NCBI RefSeq assembly: GCF_001439735.1
Contig: NZ_JYLN01000005.1
Location: forward strand, 248,001 to 312,000
DNA length: 64,000 nt
Reading direction: 5' to 3'
Source: Pseudomonas paralactis
GTDB taxonomy: Bacteria; Pseudomonadota; Gammaproteobacteria; Pseudomonadales; Pseudomonadaceae
The position numbers and the translations under genes are program-made. Position 1 is the stretch's first letter. Every line of letters starts with the position of its first letter. This document shows, one piece after another, positions 8,488-16,487 of the stretch. The notes below the pieces were generated by a model, which saw only the letters and a list, made by a program, of their open reading frames with translations, was not told the origin of the DNA and did no database searches.

Positions 8488-8711
8488 CGGGCGGTTTCGT
8501 CAGGGGGCGTGAGCGCTGCCATTAACAAGGTTGGCCGCTGCGAACGGGTTTGAATGCAAGTGCTGAGTGTTTTGGTTGTGCCGCAACTCAGGCGGCGGGA
8601 AAAGCTGTTGCCGGAAATCGGGTCGTGGTCATTCGCCCGGTAGCCGAAGTGAACCTGGCGGACAAATATGTGTGTAAGGAACCTATATCAAGCGATAGTG
8701 GAGATCTTCAA

Positions 8712-10703
8712 ATGAGCAGCAACCCGAAAATCCCCTCGGCACCTACGGCTAACCCGGCAGCCGTCACGATTGCGGAGGCACTCGACGATGCAACCGGTAC
8801 GATCCCGGCCAATCTTGCGACCGTCGGCATCACGGCTGAATGTACGACAGGTGACTTGTCTGATTTCGATGACTGGTTCGAAATTGAGCTACAAGACCTT
8901 CAGGCACTTCCACCTGTTTGGACTCGTATAGCGGGGCCGATTCAATTGAGCGCGACCCCTATTCCAATACCTGTCAAATTTAATATTCCGATTTCTGCAC
9001 CGATTGGCGGGTTTCGCCACGGTTTTTTTCAACTCAGAAGCATTCAGTACCGAGACTTTGGCGGCTTTCCAGGCGGGACTGGGGATACTTCCGATCCTGG
9101 CCGATTTACGGTCGATACCATTCCCCCCTACGCTGATGTCGGGTTTCGTGATCAACCTACTGCCCTCGTATTCCCCATCAACCTTCCTGACGGTGCGGTT
9201 ATTGACGATGCCTATCTGACGATGAACGGCGGGATACAGTTCGGTATTCCCGACAACACCTTCGTTCAGCCGCCGGGTCAGTGGCAGGCGGGTGACTTCA
9301 TTACCGTCTACTGGAGCACGGTGATGTTTCCCCGCGACCAGGACATCGTGAGCCCGCCCGGCGGGATCCCGATGCTGCAGACCGGTAATACTTTTTTCCT
9401 GCCTCGTGCTCTGATTGATCTGAGTGGGAGGTATCGGGCCTTTTACACTATTACCGACAGGGCGGGTAACGTCAGTCGCCCCTCATTCATCGAAGAACGT
9501 GAAGTAAGGCTGATCGATGACCCCGAACAACGTGCGCCATTTTTGCCACTGGCTCCCGCACCGGAAGGCGGCAGCACAGATGACTTGATCGACATCGCTG
9601 ATTATCTGCTGGATCCTGAAATATGGGTCAGAGTCTATAACAATCATGCTCCATTGCTCGATCGACTCGAAGTGCAAATAGGTACGCAGCCCTGGAGCGG
9701 CCTGGGCCCGGTTTTCAATACGTTTCCGCAAGTATTCGATGGTATGCAGGCACAGTTCAAGGCTGCCTACACACAGCTTACGGTCGGGCCGCAATTGGTG
9801 CCTGTCCGGTACCGGATTTCGCGAAACGGCACGTTGTTTCCTTCCTTGGACACCACCATCCGGCTCGATTTGTCAGTCGGTGGTCCAACCAACCCAGGAG
9901 AACCTGGCACACCTAATATCAACCTTAATGAAGCCCACGTATTTGGGGCCGGCTCGACAACGCCGGATGTTTTATTGCCAGAGCATGCCGACCAAAGTGT
10001 GCGCGTGGATATTGTGTTATGGACAGTCGCAGTGGCTCCTCATTCGGGGCTGTCGATCATCTTCCTGTGGGAGGGTGAGCGAGTTGGGCCATTCCCTATC
10101 ACTACGGAGCAAGGTGGTGATACTTTTTCTTTCGAGATCGACTGGGACGTGGTTGCCCGTCATGGTAATGACCTCAAGACCATCAGCTATCTGGTTATCG
10201 ACCCGGACACCACCAATGAGAATCCTTCCCCGCCCACTGAGGTTGATGTACAGGATGCAGTGACGACAATGTTAGCGTCAGCAGAGTATGTAGGCCGCAA
10301 CTCTGGGAATCGTTGGAACTGCGCCTCGCTGAAAACCCGATCGCCAGGACCACCCCCTGTTCTGTATGGTGAAGTCTACGTACCGGGAGATACCAGGATG
10401 GCGTTAGGTGTGCCGCTGACGTTGGAATTGAGCCTTACCAATACACTCGCAGGTCGGCCACCAGGACCGTTTCCATTAACGCTTACACACCCGACCATAA
10501 CCCAGAACGACAAAGACAACGGAATCACATTCGAAATCGACTACAAGGGCTATCTGGATCAGGCGCCAACGGGCAACTGCGTCGCGACTTACTCTACGGT
10601 TTTGAGTAATGGCGTAACCGGGCGTGGGATACCGTCGGATACGCGCGTTGGCATGTCGAATGCCCACACCTACTGCGATGGCACGGTACCGCCAACCCCC
10701 TGA
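8712..10703 (+). CDS. Ig-like/beta-rich orphan protein, second of a tandem pair
   Basis: A 663-residue protein of unknown function. The ATG at 8712 is preceded by a GGAG; the frame is open back to 8550 but that part has no ribosome-binding site. It is beta-rich, with repeated units containing WQAGDFITVYW and YTITDRAGNVSRPSF, like the RDRAGN unit of the previous protein, so several Ig-like domains are likely. No export signal is visible. It lies 224 bp after the first paralogue with no promoter dyad of its own, so cotranscription is plausible. A strong terminator follows at 10781. It may be a surface, secreted or toxin-like protein, but nothing in the sequence proves this. Confidence 0.7.
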   Translation: MSSNPKIPSAPTANPAAVTIAEALDDATGTIPANLATVGITAECTTGDLSDFDDWFEIELQDLQALPPVWTRIAGPIQLSATPIPIPVKFNIPISAPIGGFRHGFFQLRSIQYRDFGGFPGGTGDTSDPGRFTVDTIPPYADVGFRDQPTALVFPINLPDGAVIDDAYLTMNGGIQFGIPDNTFVQPPGQWQAGDFITVYWSTVMFPRDQDIVSPPGGIPMLQTGNTFFLPRALIDLSGRYRAFYTITDRAGNVSRPSFIEEREVRLIDDPEQRAPFLPLAPAPEGGSTDDLIDIADYLLDPEIWVRVYNNHAPLLDRLEVQIGTQPWSGLGPVFNTFPQVFDGMQAQFKAAYTQLTVGPQLVPVRYRISRNGTLFPSLDTTIRLDLSVGGPTNPGEPGTPNINLNEAHVFGAGSTTPDVLLPEHADQSVRVDIVLWTVAVAPHSGLSIIFLWEGERVGPFPITTEQGGDTFSFEIDWDVVARHGNDLKTISYLVIDPDTTNENPSPPTEVDVQDAVTTMLASAEYVGRNSGNRWNCASLKTRSPGPPPVLYGEVYVPGDTRMALGVPLTLELSLTNTLAGRPPGPFPLTLTHPTITQNDKDNGITFEIDYKGYLDQAPTGNCVATYSTVLSNGVTGRGIPSDTRVGMSNAHTYCDGTVPPTP

Positions 10704-10780
10704 CACTGAGCCGTAGTGGAAGTGAAGTGACTCAATCAAAGCGTTAGCCCTCGTGCTTGACCTTGGGTCGCAAGAAACAA

Positions 10781-10812
10781 TCCGATGCCTGTATTGGCAT
10801 CGGATTTTTTTT
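10781..10812 (+). terminator. Rho-independent terminator after the Ig-like gene pair
   Basis: Nine-base stem TCCGATGCC / GGCATCGGA with a 6-nt loop, followed by eight T residues. It ends the rightward transcript of the two Ig-like genes. Confidence 0.9.
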
Positions 10813-10889
10813 GCTTGCGGTAAAGAAAGCCAGCAGCGCCTAATTGCGCCTTTTAGTTTTCCGCGTCTCAGCGATGTCGATTCAGCGTG

Positions 10890-10902
10890 TTATCTAAGAT
10901 AA
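10890..10902. promoter_or_regulatory. Palindrome upstream of the autotransporter gene
   Basis: The 13-bp perfect inverted repeat TTATCTAAGATAA lies about 115 bp before the autotransporter start and is the most conspicuous element in the 315-bp gap from 10704 to 11018, apart from the terminator at 10781. It could be a regulator-binding site; the cognate factor is unknown. Confidence 0.35.
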
Positions 10903-11018
10903 ATCCTACAGTGTTTGGGGTGTCTGATCCTTACTCTTTGCGTCGCACAGGTAAGGCTCCATTCCGAGGGAACGAGCCAAGCCGTTATCCAAGACTCTAC
11001 CCCAGAGAGTGATCAGCC

Positions 11019-13286
11019 ATGCACGTATTGCCCAACTTTAAGCTCAAGCCTTTGAGCGCTATGATGAAAGTACCAACGATAACTTTATGTATGTTGGCGG
11101 CTGTTTCAGGAGCAGCCCAAGCCGGCCATTTAATCGGTGAGAGCAAAACAATTGATTCGAGTGAGTCAGCCAATGATTGGCAGTTGGATTGGAAAGCCGA
11201 ACTGACACTTAATGGCGCCAGAGCGCAACGTATCATCGTCAATGATTCGGCTTTGATTATAAATCCAGGCAGCCGCGTAGAGGATATTCGCGCTACCCAG
11301 GGTTCAACCGTCAGCCTCACAGGCGCCCATGTGGAATCCAGGAACCCAACGTGGGCAGCCCTGCGCCTGGATGACAGCACTGCGACAATTATCGACAGCA
11401 ACCTGATCAGTCATACCAACTTCGGACTGCAAGTATTTCAAAGTGCAGGCTCCCTTCAAGGAGGGGTTGCCAAGGTATTGAGTAGCAACATCTTCGGCGT
11501 TGTCGGGGGGGCCACGGCCCAAGGCAACAGCGAACTGCATTTCAACCAAAACACCTGGGTGGAAGGTACCGGCGCGGACAGTTTTGGTGTTCGATTGGAT
11601 GGCGGTGCATTGGTTGCCGCGAGTCAAAGCACACTGATCGGCGGCAAGAATGGTGTCGTGGTGACCAACCAGTTGAAAAACGCTGAGGTTGGCAAGCTGG
11701 TACTGGACAACTCCCATGTAGAAGGCCGCACAGGCTCCGCTATTCTCGTCGAGGGGCGACCAGGCAGGGTTCCGACCGTTGAGATCGACGTGCGCAACGG
11801 TTCGACTCTGACAGGCGGTAACGGCATATTGCTGGAAGTGAACGGCGGTGCCGTGGCATCTATGAATGTCGATAACAGCGATTTGCGTGGCGACGTTATC
11901 GTCGAGCAAGGCAGCACCGCGCATCTAAGCTTGCAAAATCGTGCCGGGCTGACGGGCCAGATGCAGAATGTCACCAGCCTTGCCATAGGCGATCAGTCTT
12001 ATTGGGAGTTGACCGGCGACAGCCAGGTCGGCGCCTTGAGCCTGGCCGGCGGTACGGTGAAATTCGGTGAGACTCATGCGTTCTACCAGTTGGACGTTGA
12101 CAGCCTTGACGGCAACGGCACTTTCGTCATGGGCACCGATTTCGCTCGTGGCGTTACGGACTTCTTGAACGTCGAGGGCGAGGCCAAGGGCGATCACAAA
12201 CTGTTGCTCGCGGCCAGCGGTGCGGAACCGACCAACCCGGAGGATATCCGCGTTGTACACACCGGTGGCGGTGACGCGCAGTTCTCCCTGGTGGGCGATG
12301 TGGTTGACGTCGGCGCTTACTCCTATGGCCTGAAAAAGGAAGGGACCGACTGGTTTCTCGACCCGAACAACCGCGTGATCAGCCCAGGCACCCGCTCGGT
12401 ATTGGCGCTGTTCAACACCGCACCGACCGTGTGGTACGGCGAGGCGACTTCCCTGCGTTCGCGTATGGGGGAGCTGCGTTTCGATCCTGCCCAGGCGGGT
12501 GTGTGGATCCGTGGTTATGGCAACAAGTACGAAGTGTCTGATAGCACCGGGATTGGCTACAGCCAGAACCAGCAGGGCTTCACTTTGGGTACCGACACGC
12601 CGTTGGCCGACAGTCAGTGGCTGGTGGGTGTGATGGCCGGCCACAGCACCTCTGACCTGAACCTCAAGCGCGGCACCTCCGGTAATGTGAAGAGTTACTA
12701 CCTGGGTGCTTATGCGACTTGGCTGGATGAGGAAAGCGGCCTGTATTTCGATGCGGTGGCCAAGGTCAACCGGTTCCAGAATGAGTCCAAGGTGGGTCTG
12801 AGTGACGGTACGTCGTCCAAGGGCAAGTACACCAATACCGGGGGCGGCTTGTCGGCCGAATTCGGCCGCAACATCAAGTTGGATGACGGGTTCTTTATCG
12901 AGCCTTACGCGCAAATGTCCACCGTGGTGATCCAGGGCGCCAATTACAACCTGGATAACGGCCTGGAAGCCAAGGGCGAACGTACGCGCTCAATCATGGC
13001 CAAGGCTGGCGCAACCGTTGGGCGTGACATCCAGCTCGATACAGGGAGTGTTGTACAACCTTATCTGCGAGCGGCGATGGTGCATGAGTTTGCCAATAAC
13101 AATAAAGTCTCGGTGAATAACAATGTATTCAACAACGACTTGTCCGGCTCTCGCGCTGAGTTTGGCGCCGGTATGGCGGTAAAACTCTCGCAGAACCTTC
13201 AACTGCATGCCGACCTCGAGCACAGCAGCGGTGGTCGAGTTGAGCAACCTTGGGGGGCGAATGTGGGGGTTCGCTACACTTGGTAA
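11019..13286 (+). CDS. Autotransporter, pertactin-like passenger with C-terminal beta-barrel
   Basis: A 755-residue type Va secreted protein. The N-terminus has a basic stretch, a hydrophobic core and an AQA cleavage-like site near residue 35 (AVSGAAQA, then GHLIGE). Residues about 40-440 form a passenger of short repeated beta strands with many Asn, Ser and Gly residues (for example VLSSNIFGVVGG and VDNSDLRGDV), as in pertactin-type beta-helices. Residues about 490-755 form the translocator barrel, starting near WIRGYGNKYEV and ending in an aromatic residue (VGVRYTW). No protease triad is evident, so an adhesin or biofilm role is more likely than a SPATE protease. It is a monocistronic unit with its own terminator. 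Confidence 0.9.
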   Translation: MHVLPNFKLKPLSAMMKVPTITLCMLAAVSGAAQAGHLIGESKTIDSSESANDWQLDWKAELTLNGARAQRIIVNDSALIINPGSRVEDIRATQGSTVSLTGAHVESRNPTWAALRLDDSTATIIDSNLISHTNFGLQVFQSAGSLQGGVAKVLSSNIFGVVGGATAQGNSELHFNQNTWVEGTGADSFGVRLDGGALVAASQSTLIGGKNGVVVTNQLKNAEVGKLVLDNSHVEGRTGSAILVEGRPGRVPTVEIDVRNGSTLTGGNGILLEVNGGAVASMNVDNSDLRGDVIVEQGSTAHLSLQNRAGLTGQMQNVTSLAIGDQSYWELTGDSQVGALSLAGGTVKFGETHAFYQLDVDSLDGNGTFVMGTDFARGVTDFLNVEGEAKGDHKLLLAASGAEPTNPEDIRVVHTGGGDAQFSLVGDVVDVGAYSYGLKKEGTDWFLDPNNRVISPGTRSVLALFNTAPTVWYGEATSLRSRMGELRFDPAQAGVWIRGYGNKYEVSDSTGIGYSQNQQGFTLGTDTPLADSQWLVGVMAGHSTSDLNLKRGTSGNVKSYYLGAYATWLDEESGLYFDAVAKVNRFQNESKVGLSDGTSSKGKYTNTGGGLSAEFGRNIKLDDGFFIEPYAQMSTVVIQGANYNLDNGLEAKGERTRSIMAKAGATVGRDIQLDTGSVVQPYLRAAMVHEFANNNKVSVNNNVFNNDLSGSRAEFGAGMAVKLSQNLQLHADLEHSSGGRVEQPWGANVGVRYTW

Positions 13287-13301
13287 CTAATGCATTGTCA
13301 A

Positions 13302-13333
13302 AAGCCCGTATCGCAGGATACGGGCTTTTTTTG
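13302..13333 (+). terminator. Terminator after the autotransporter gene
   Basis: The stem AAGCCCGTATC / GATACGGGCTT with a GCAG loop is followed by a T tract. It lies between the autotransporter and the convergent small gene ending at 13343 and may serve both strands. Confidence 0.9.
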
Positions 13334-13342
13334 ATGTTTTGT

Positions 13343-13816
13343 TCACCATGTTCCGGTGTGAAGATCTGCATTGATGACCATAGCGTGTGATTTTCCCGAA
13401 GGGTTTCTTTCGGTGCTGCCAGTGCAAGCAAGTGAAATATGAATTCCTTGAGACGAAAGCTCTTGAATGACCAGGGTGCCTGTAACGACGCGTACGGCGT
13501 ATTTGTTAATGCCTGTATCGACGCTGAACCAGACCCTGGTGTTAGTGAACTCACTATCCTCCAGATGAAAAACCGTCCCGGCCGCAGTGGTGTCCTCGAA
13601 CTGTATATAAATTTCTCTCACGGTATCGCTAATTGCTTCAGCGTTCCGGCCAGTAATGCCATACATATGCTTTGTGGTGTCGTGCACGATATCCTTCGTC
13701 TGGATGGTGATGGCGTTCGAGTCGACGGAAACTGTAAAGCTTCCTTGAGCGCTGTTCGATTTTGGAAACAAGGCCCGTTGTTGGTGAGGTGTTAACGTTG
13801 CACTGTGTGCTGACAT
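13343..13816 (-). CDS. Small beta-rich orphan protein
   Basis: A 157-residue protein that I do not recognise. The ATG at 13816 has GGAG eight bases upstream. No signal peptide, cysteine-rich motif or membrane helix is seen; alternating hydrophobic and polar residues (for example VREIYIQFED, TVFHLEDSEF, NTRVWFSVD) suggest a compact beta-sandwich. It converges on the autotransporter gene. The same dyad found before the genes at 7222 and 52018 lies 95 bp upstream of its start, which suggests a common regulon of small or beta-rich proteins. Confidence 0.7.
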   Translation of the reverse strand: MSAHSATLTPHQQRALFPKSNSAQGSFTVSVDSNAITIQTKDIVHDTTKHMYGITGRNAEAISDTVREIYIQFEDTTAAGTVFHLEDSEFTNTRVWFSVDTGINKYAVRVVTGTLVIQELSSQGIHISLACTGSTERNPSGKSHAMVINADLHTGTW

Positions 13817-13911
13817 GATTGTGTCTCCATGAGTGACCAGTTAGGCGAAAGCAGCGGGTGCTCCGCAAGCGATGGCTTAGTTATGAGATCGCAGAAGACC
13901 TGCGCTGTAAA

Positions 13912-13927
13912 CTGTCATAACTGACAG
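13912..13927. promoter_or_regulatory. Shared dyad CTGT-N8-ACAG, copy 2
   Basis: CTGTCATAACTGACAG is perfect in both halves (18 bp if the flanking A and T are counted). It lies 95 bp before the ATG of the minus-strand gene at 13816. On the coding strand TATACT overlaps its upstream edge and could be a -10 element. This is the best-conserved of the three copies. Confidence 0.6.
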
Positions 13928-14097
13928 TATACGAATCGCGCAATTCATGAATGAGCACCGTTTGTTTCGCGCTCTAGTAGGTGCGCCAACGTGGCGCGAA
14001 TCAAAGGGCCTGACTACCATGCAATTGATTTTTGGGTTGTATAAAACACTATTTTTAGTTCTTTTTTTACTAAGTATTCTCGGAGAAAAGAACGGGT

Positions 14098-14697
14098 TCA
14101 GGTGAGGGCGCCAAGCCAGGTCGATCCCAGCAGTACTATTCCCATGCATCTATTGAAACCTACTATCACTCCGGCAGAAGCCAGCGCCCGGCCTGATGCC
14201 ACACCCAACAATGCCCAAGTACTCAAACACGGCAGTGAAATCAGGAAAAATATCAGAGACACGTACAGCACTTGTTTTTGTTGCTCAGTACCGTCGCCGA
14301 CAAACACGCTAACTACTGCAAGTGCCATCATCCAGGACTTGGGATTGATCAGTTGCAAGCTCGCGGCTCCAAGCAGGCCAAGTCGCTTATGGGTTGTTTG
14401 CTCCTCCATGACATGCGGCGGTGCGCTGAAAATCCGCCACGCCAGGTAACTCAGCCAAGCCACACCGACCCACTGCATCACGGTTTGCACCCTGGGCACT
14501 TGCACCAGAGACTGGCCCACCCCGCAGCCCACCAGCAGCACAATCCCCGCCGCTCCCGCGCAGGCACCCAGAATAATTGGCAGTGTGGCCTTGAAACCGT
14601 AACGGGCACTGTTGCTCAGCACCAGGATATTGGTCGGGCCAGGGGTAATGCAGGCGACGAAGGCGAACAGCATGAACGGCACGAACGTGGACAGCAT
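14098..14697 (-). CDS. LysE/RhtB family amino-acid exporter
   Basis: A 199-residue inner-membrane protein of the LysE/RhtB translocator family, which exports amino acids or derivatives. The diagnostic N-terminal segment is present (FMLFAFVACITPGPTNILVLSNSARYGF), as is the central INPKSWMMAL motif; about six helices are predicted from the hydrophobic runs. Length is normal for the family. It lies 54 bp downstream of an AraC-type regulator on the same strand, a common regulator-exporter pairing, so that regulator probably controls its expression. Substrate is unknown. Confidence 0.9.
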   Translation of the reverse strand: MLSTFVPFMLFAFVACITPGPTNILVLSNSARYGFKATLPIILGACAGAAGIVLLVGCGVGQSLVQVPRVQTVMQWVGVAWLSYLAWRIFSAPPHVMEEQTTHKRLGLLGAASLQLINPKSWMMALAVVSVFVGDGTEQQKQVLYVSLIFFLISLPCLSTWALLGVASGRALASAGVIVGFNRCMGIVLLGSTWLGALT

Positions 14698-14751
14698 GGT
14701 GGGTGACTCCGATGGACCAATCGATGGAGTCGATCTTCACAAGCCTGGCGG

Positions 14752-15591
14752 TTAACTGTCTGGAAGATTTGAGCAGCGCTTTCGGTAGGCGGCGGGTGTC
14801 AGGCCGTAGGCGCGCACAAACCAGCGGCCCAGATGGCTTTGATCGGCGAAGCCCAGGGCCATCGCCACCGCTGCCGGCTGCTCGCCCTTGGCCAATAAAC
14901 GCCGGGCACGTGTGAGCCGAAGTTGCACCAGGTAAGCTTGGGGCGCCAGGCCGAAGGCGCTCTTGAAGGCGCGGCTGAGGCGAAAGCGATCGACACCGCA
15001 CGCCAGGGCCAACTCGTTCATGCCTATATCCTGATGCAGGTGGGCGTGCAGGTAGTCCCGTGCCTTGTGGGCCACCCGCGGTAAACGGGGATCGTCGCGG
15101 TAGCGCATGCGCCAGTAGAGCTGGCCGGTCAGGCGTTCCAGCAATTGGTCCAGAGCACTTTGCCGTACGATCCGCAGTTCGCTGTGGTGCAAGCTGTGAA
15201 ATGCCTGGCTGGTGGCCAGGGCCAGGCGTGGGTCGTTGGCCAGGGTGCGGGCGAAGCTCAACTGATGGTGAGCGGGCGCTTCCTCGAATACGCTGCAGAT
15301 TTCCCGTTCCAGCCAATGTGGGTCGAGGTAGAGCATGCGGTAAGTGAAGCCATCGACAGTAGGCGCATGGCCATCGTGGATCTCACCAGGCTCCAGCAGA
15401 AACACCTGGCCCGGCACGCTGTCATGCCGCGTGCGCCGGCAGTTGAATTGCTGTATGCCTTGTTCGGTGACGCCCACCAGATAGCTGTCATGCCAATGGG
15501 GGTCGTAGGCATGGCCCTCGAAATGCGCGCGCAGGGTCTCGATGCCGGTGTCGGCGTCCTGGTTCAGGTCGATCCAATTGTGCGCGCGCAT
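14752..15591 (-). CDS. AraC-family transcriptional regulator
   Basis: The protein has an N-terminal cupin-like sensing domain (HFEGHAYDPHWHDSYLVGV) and a C-terminal AraC/XylS DNA-binding domain with two helix-turn-helix units (IGMNELALACGVDRFRLSRAFK, and AVAMALGFADQSHLGRWFVRAYGLTPAAYR). The frame is open to a TTG at 15633, but the ATG at 15591 (279 residues) gives the usual start of this subfamily; neither has a strong ribosome-binding site. It sits directly before the LysE exporter gene and probably regulates it in response to an amino acid or related compound. Confidence 0.87.
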   Translation of the reverse strand: MRAHNWIDLNQDADTGIETLRAHFEGHAYDPHWHDSYLVGVTEQGIQQFNCRRTRHDSVPGQVFLLEPGEIHDGHAPTVDGFTYRMLYLDPHWLEREICSVFEEAPAHHQLSFARTLANDPRLALATSQAFHSLHHSELRIVRQSALDQLLERLTGQLYWRMRYRDDPRLPRVAHKARDYLHAHLHQDIGMNELALACGVDRFRLSRAFKSAFGLAPQAYLVQLRLTRARRLLAKGEQPAAVAMALGFADQSHLGRWFVRAYGLTPAAYRKRCSNLPDS

Positions 15592-15663
15592 ACAACACCG
15601 AGGCTGAATGTAATGTGCAATTGGCGCCGACAACGGGGAGGGCGTCTAGAAGATTTGTGCAGT

Positions 15664-16305
15664 CTAGCCAAACAAGCCGGCGGCGATGTTGATCGAGAAA
15701 CCTAGGATCGCCGTATTGAACAGAAAACCGATCAACGACTGCCCCAGCACCACCTTGCGCAGGCCACGGGTGGCGACGCCCACATCCGAGGTTTGCACCG
15801 CCACGCCGATGGTGAAGGAAAAATACAGGAAGTCCCAGTAGTTGGGTGTGAGCAAGCCTTCGGCAAAGCGCAGCGCCGGCTCCTTGCCTTGCCAGGTGTA
15901 ATAGAGCCTGGCGTAGTGCACGCTGAAAATCACCCCGATCAACAGCCAGGAGCCGATCACCGTCAGCCCGGTGAAACCGTAGTGCAGCAGGCGCTCGGAA
16001 GCGGCCAGGTCCTTGCTGCCGACCAGTTCGAAGGTGATGGTCGCCAGGCTGGCGATGGCGGCGATGCACACCATGAACAACACCAGCCCGGCGTTCTCGT
16101 CTTCGATTTCGGCGATGCGCTTGACGTCCTCGGCCTTGGCGCGAATGGTCAGCCATAGCATCAAAACGAGGTAGGTCCAGACGCCGGCGTTCCAGCCGAT
16201 CAGGACTTTGCTGGCGAGGGTGTCAGCCGGTACCAGAATGCCTACGGCAAGGCCCAGTACGGCTGCGGATGAGAGGCGAGGGTGGGTGCGGGCGAGGAAG
16301 GGCAT
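15664..16305 (-). CDS. DUF1345 membrane protein
   Basis: A 213-residue inner-membrane protein with about five hydrophobic segments, matching the DUF1345 family by its [10 protein letters not shown] and [20 protein letters not shown] segments. Function is unknown; the second segment resembles a channel-like P-loop region seen in small ion-channel relatives, but that is only suggestive. It is monocistronic: the AraC gene lies downstream on the same strand, separated by 72 bp, and a REP doublet lies upstream. Confidence 0.85.
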   Translation of the reverse strand: MPFLARTHPRLSSAAVLGLAVGILVPADTLASKVLIGWNAGVWTYLVLMLWLTIRAKAEDVKRIAEIEDENAGLVLFMVCIAAIASLATITFELVGSKDLAASERLLHYGFTGLTVIGSWLLIGVIFSVHYARLYYTWQGKEPALRFAEGLLTPNYWDFLYFSFTIGVAVQTSDVGVATRGLRKVVLGQSLIGFLFNTAILGFSINIAAGLFG

Positions 16306-16381
16306 GGTGGCTCACAAAGAACTATGTGTGAGCACCATAGCTTATTCGGGTGTACCTGATCATGAATGCAATCAATAACCC

Positions 16382-16471
16382 TGTGGGAGCTGGCTTGCCT
16401 GCGATAGCGTTGGTTCAGGTAACACTTATGTCGCCTGTGCCGCCGTCATCGCAGGCAAGCCAGCTCCCACA
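16382..16471. repeat. REP doublet (family B)
   Basis: Inverted copies of TGTGGGAGCTGGCTTGCCTG, about 90 bp in total, between the RND permease 3' end and the DUF1345 gene. The same family occurs at 36057 and 62449. Confidence 0.9.
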
Positions 16472-16487
16472 TTTGGCTGCGGCGATG

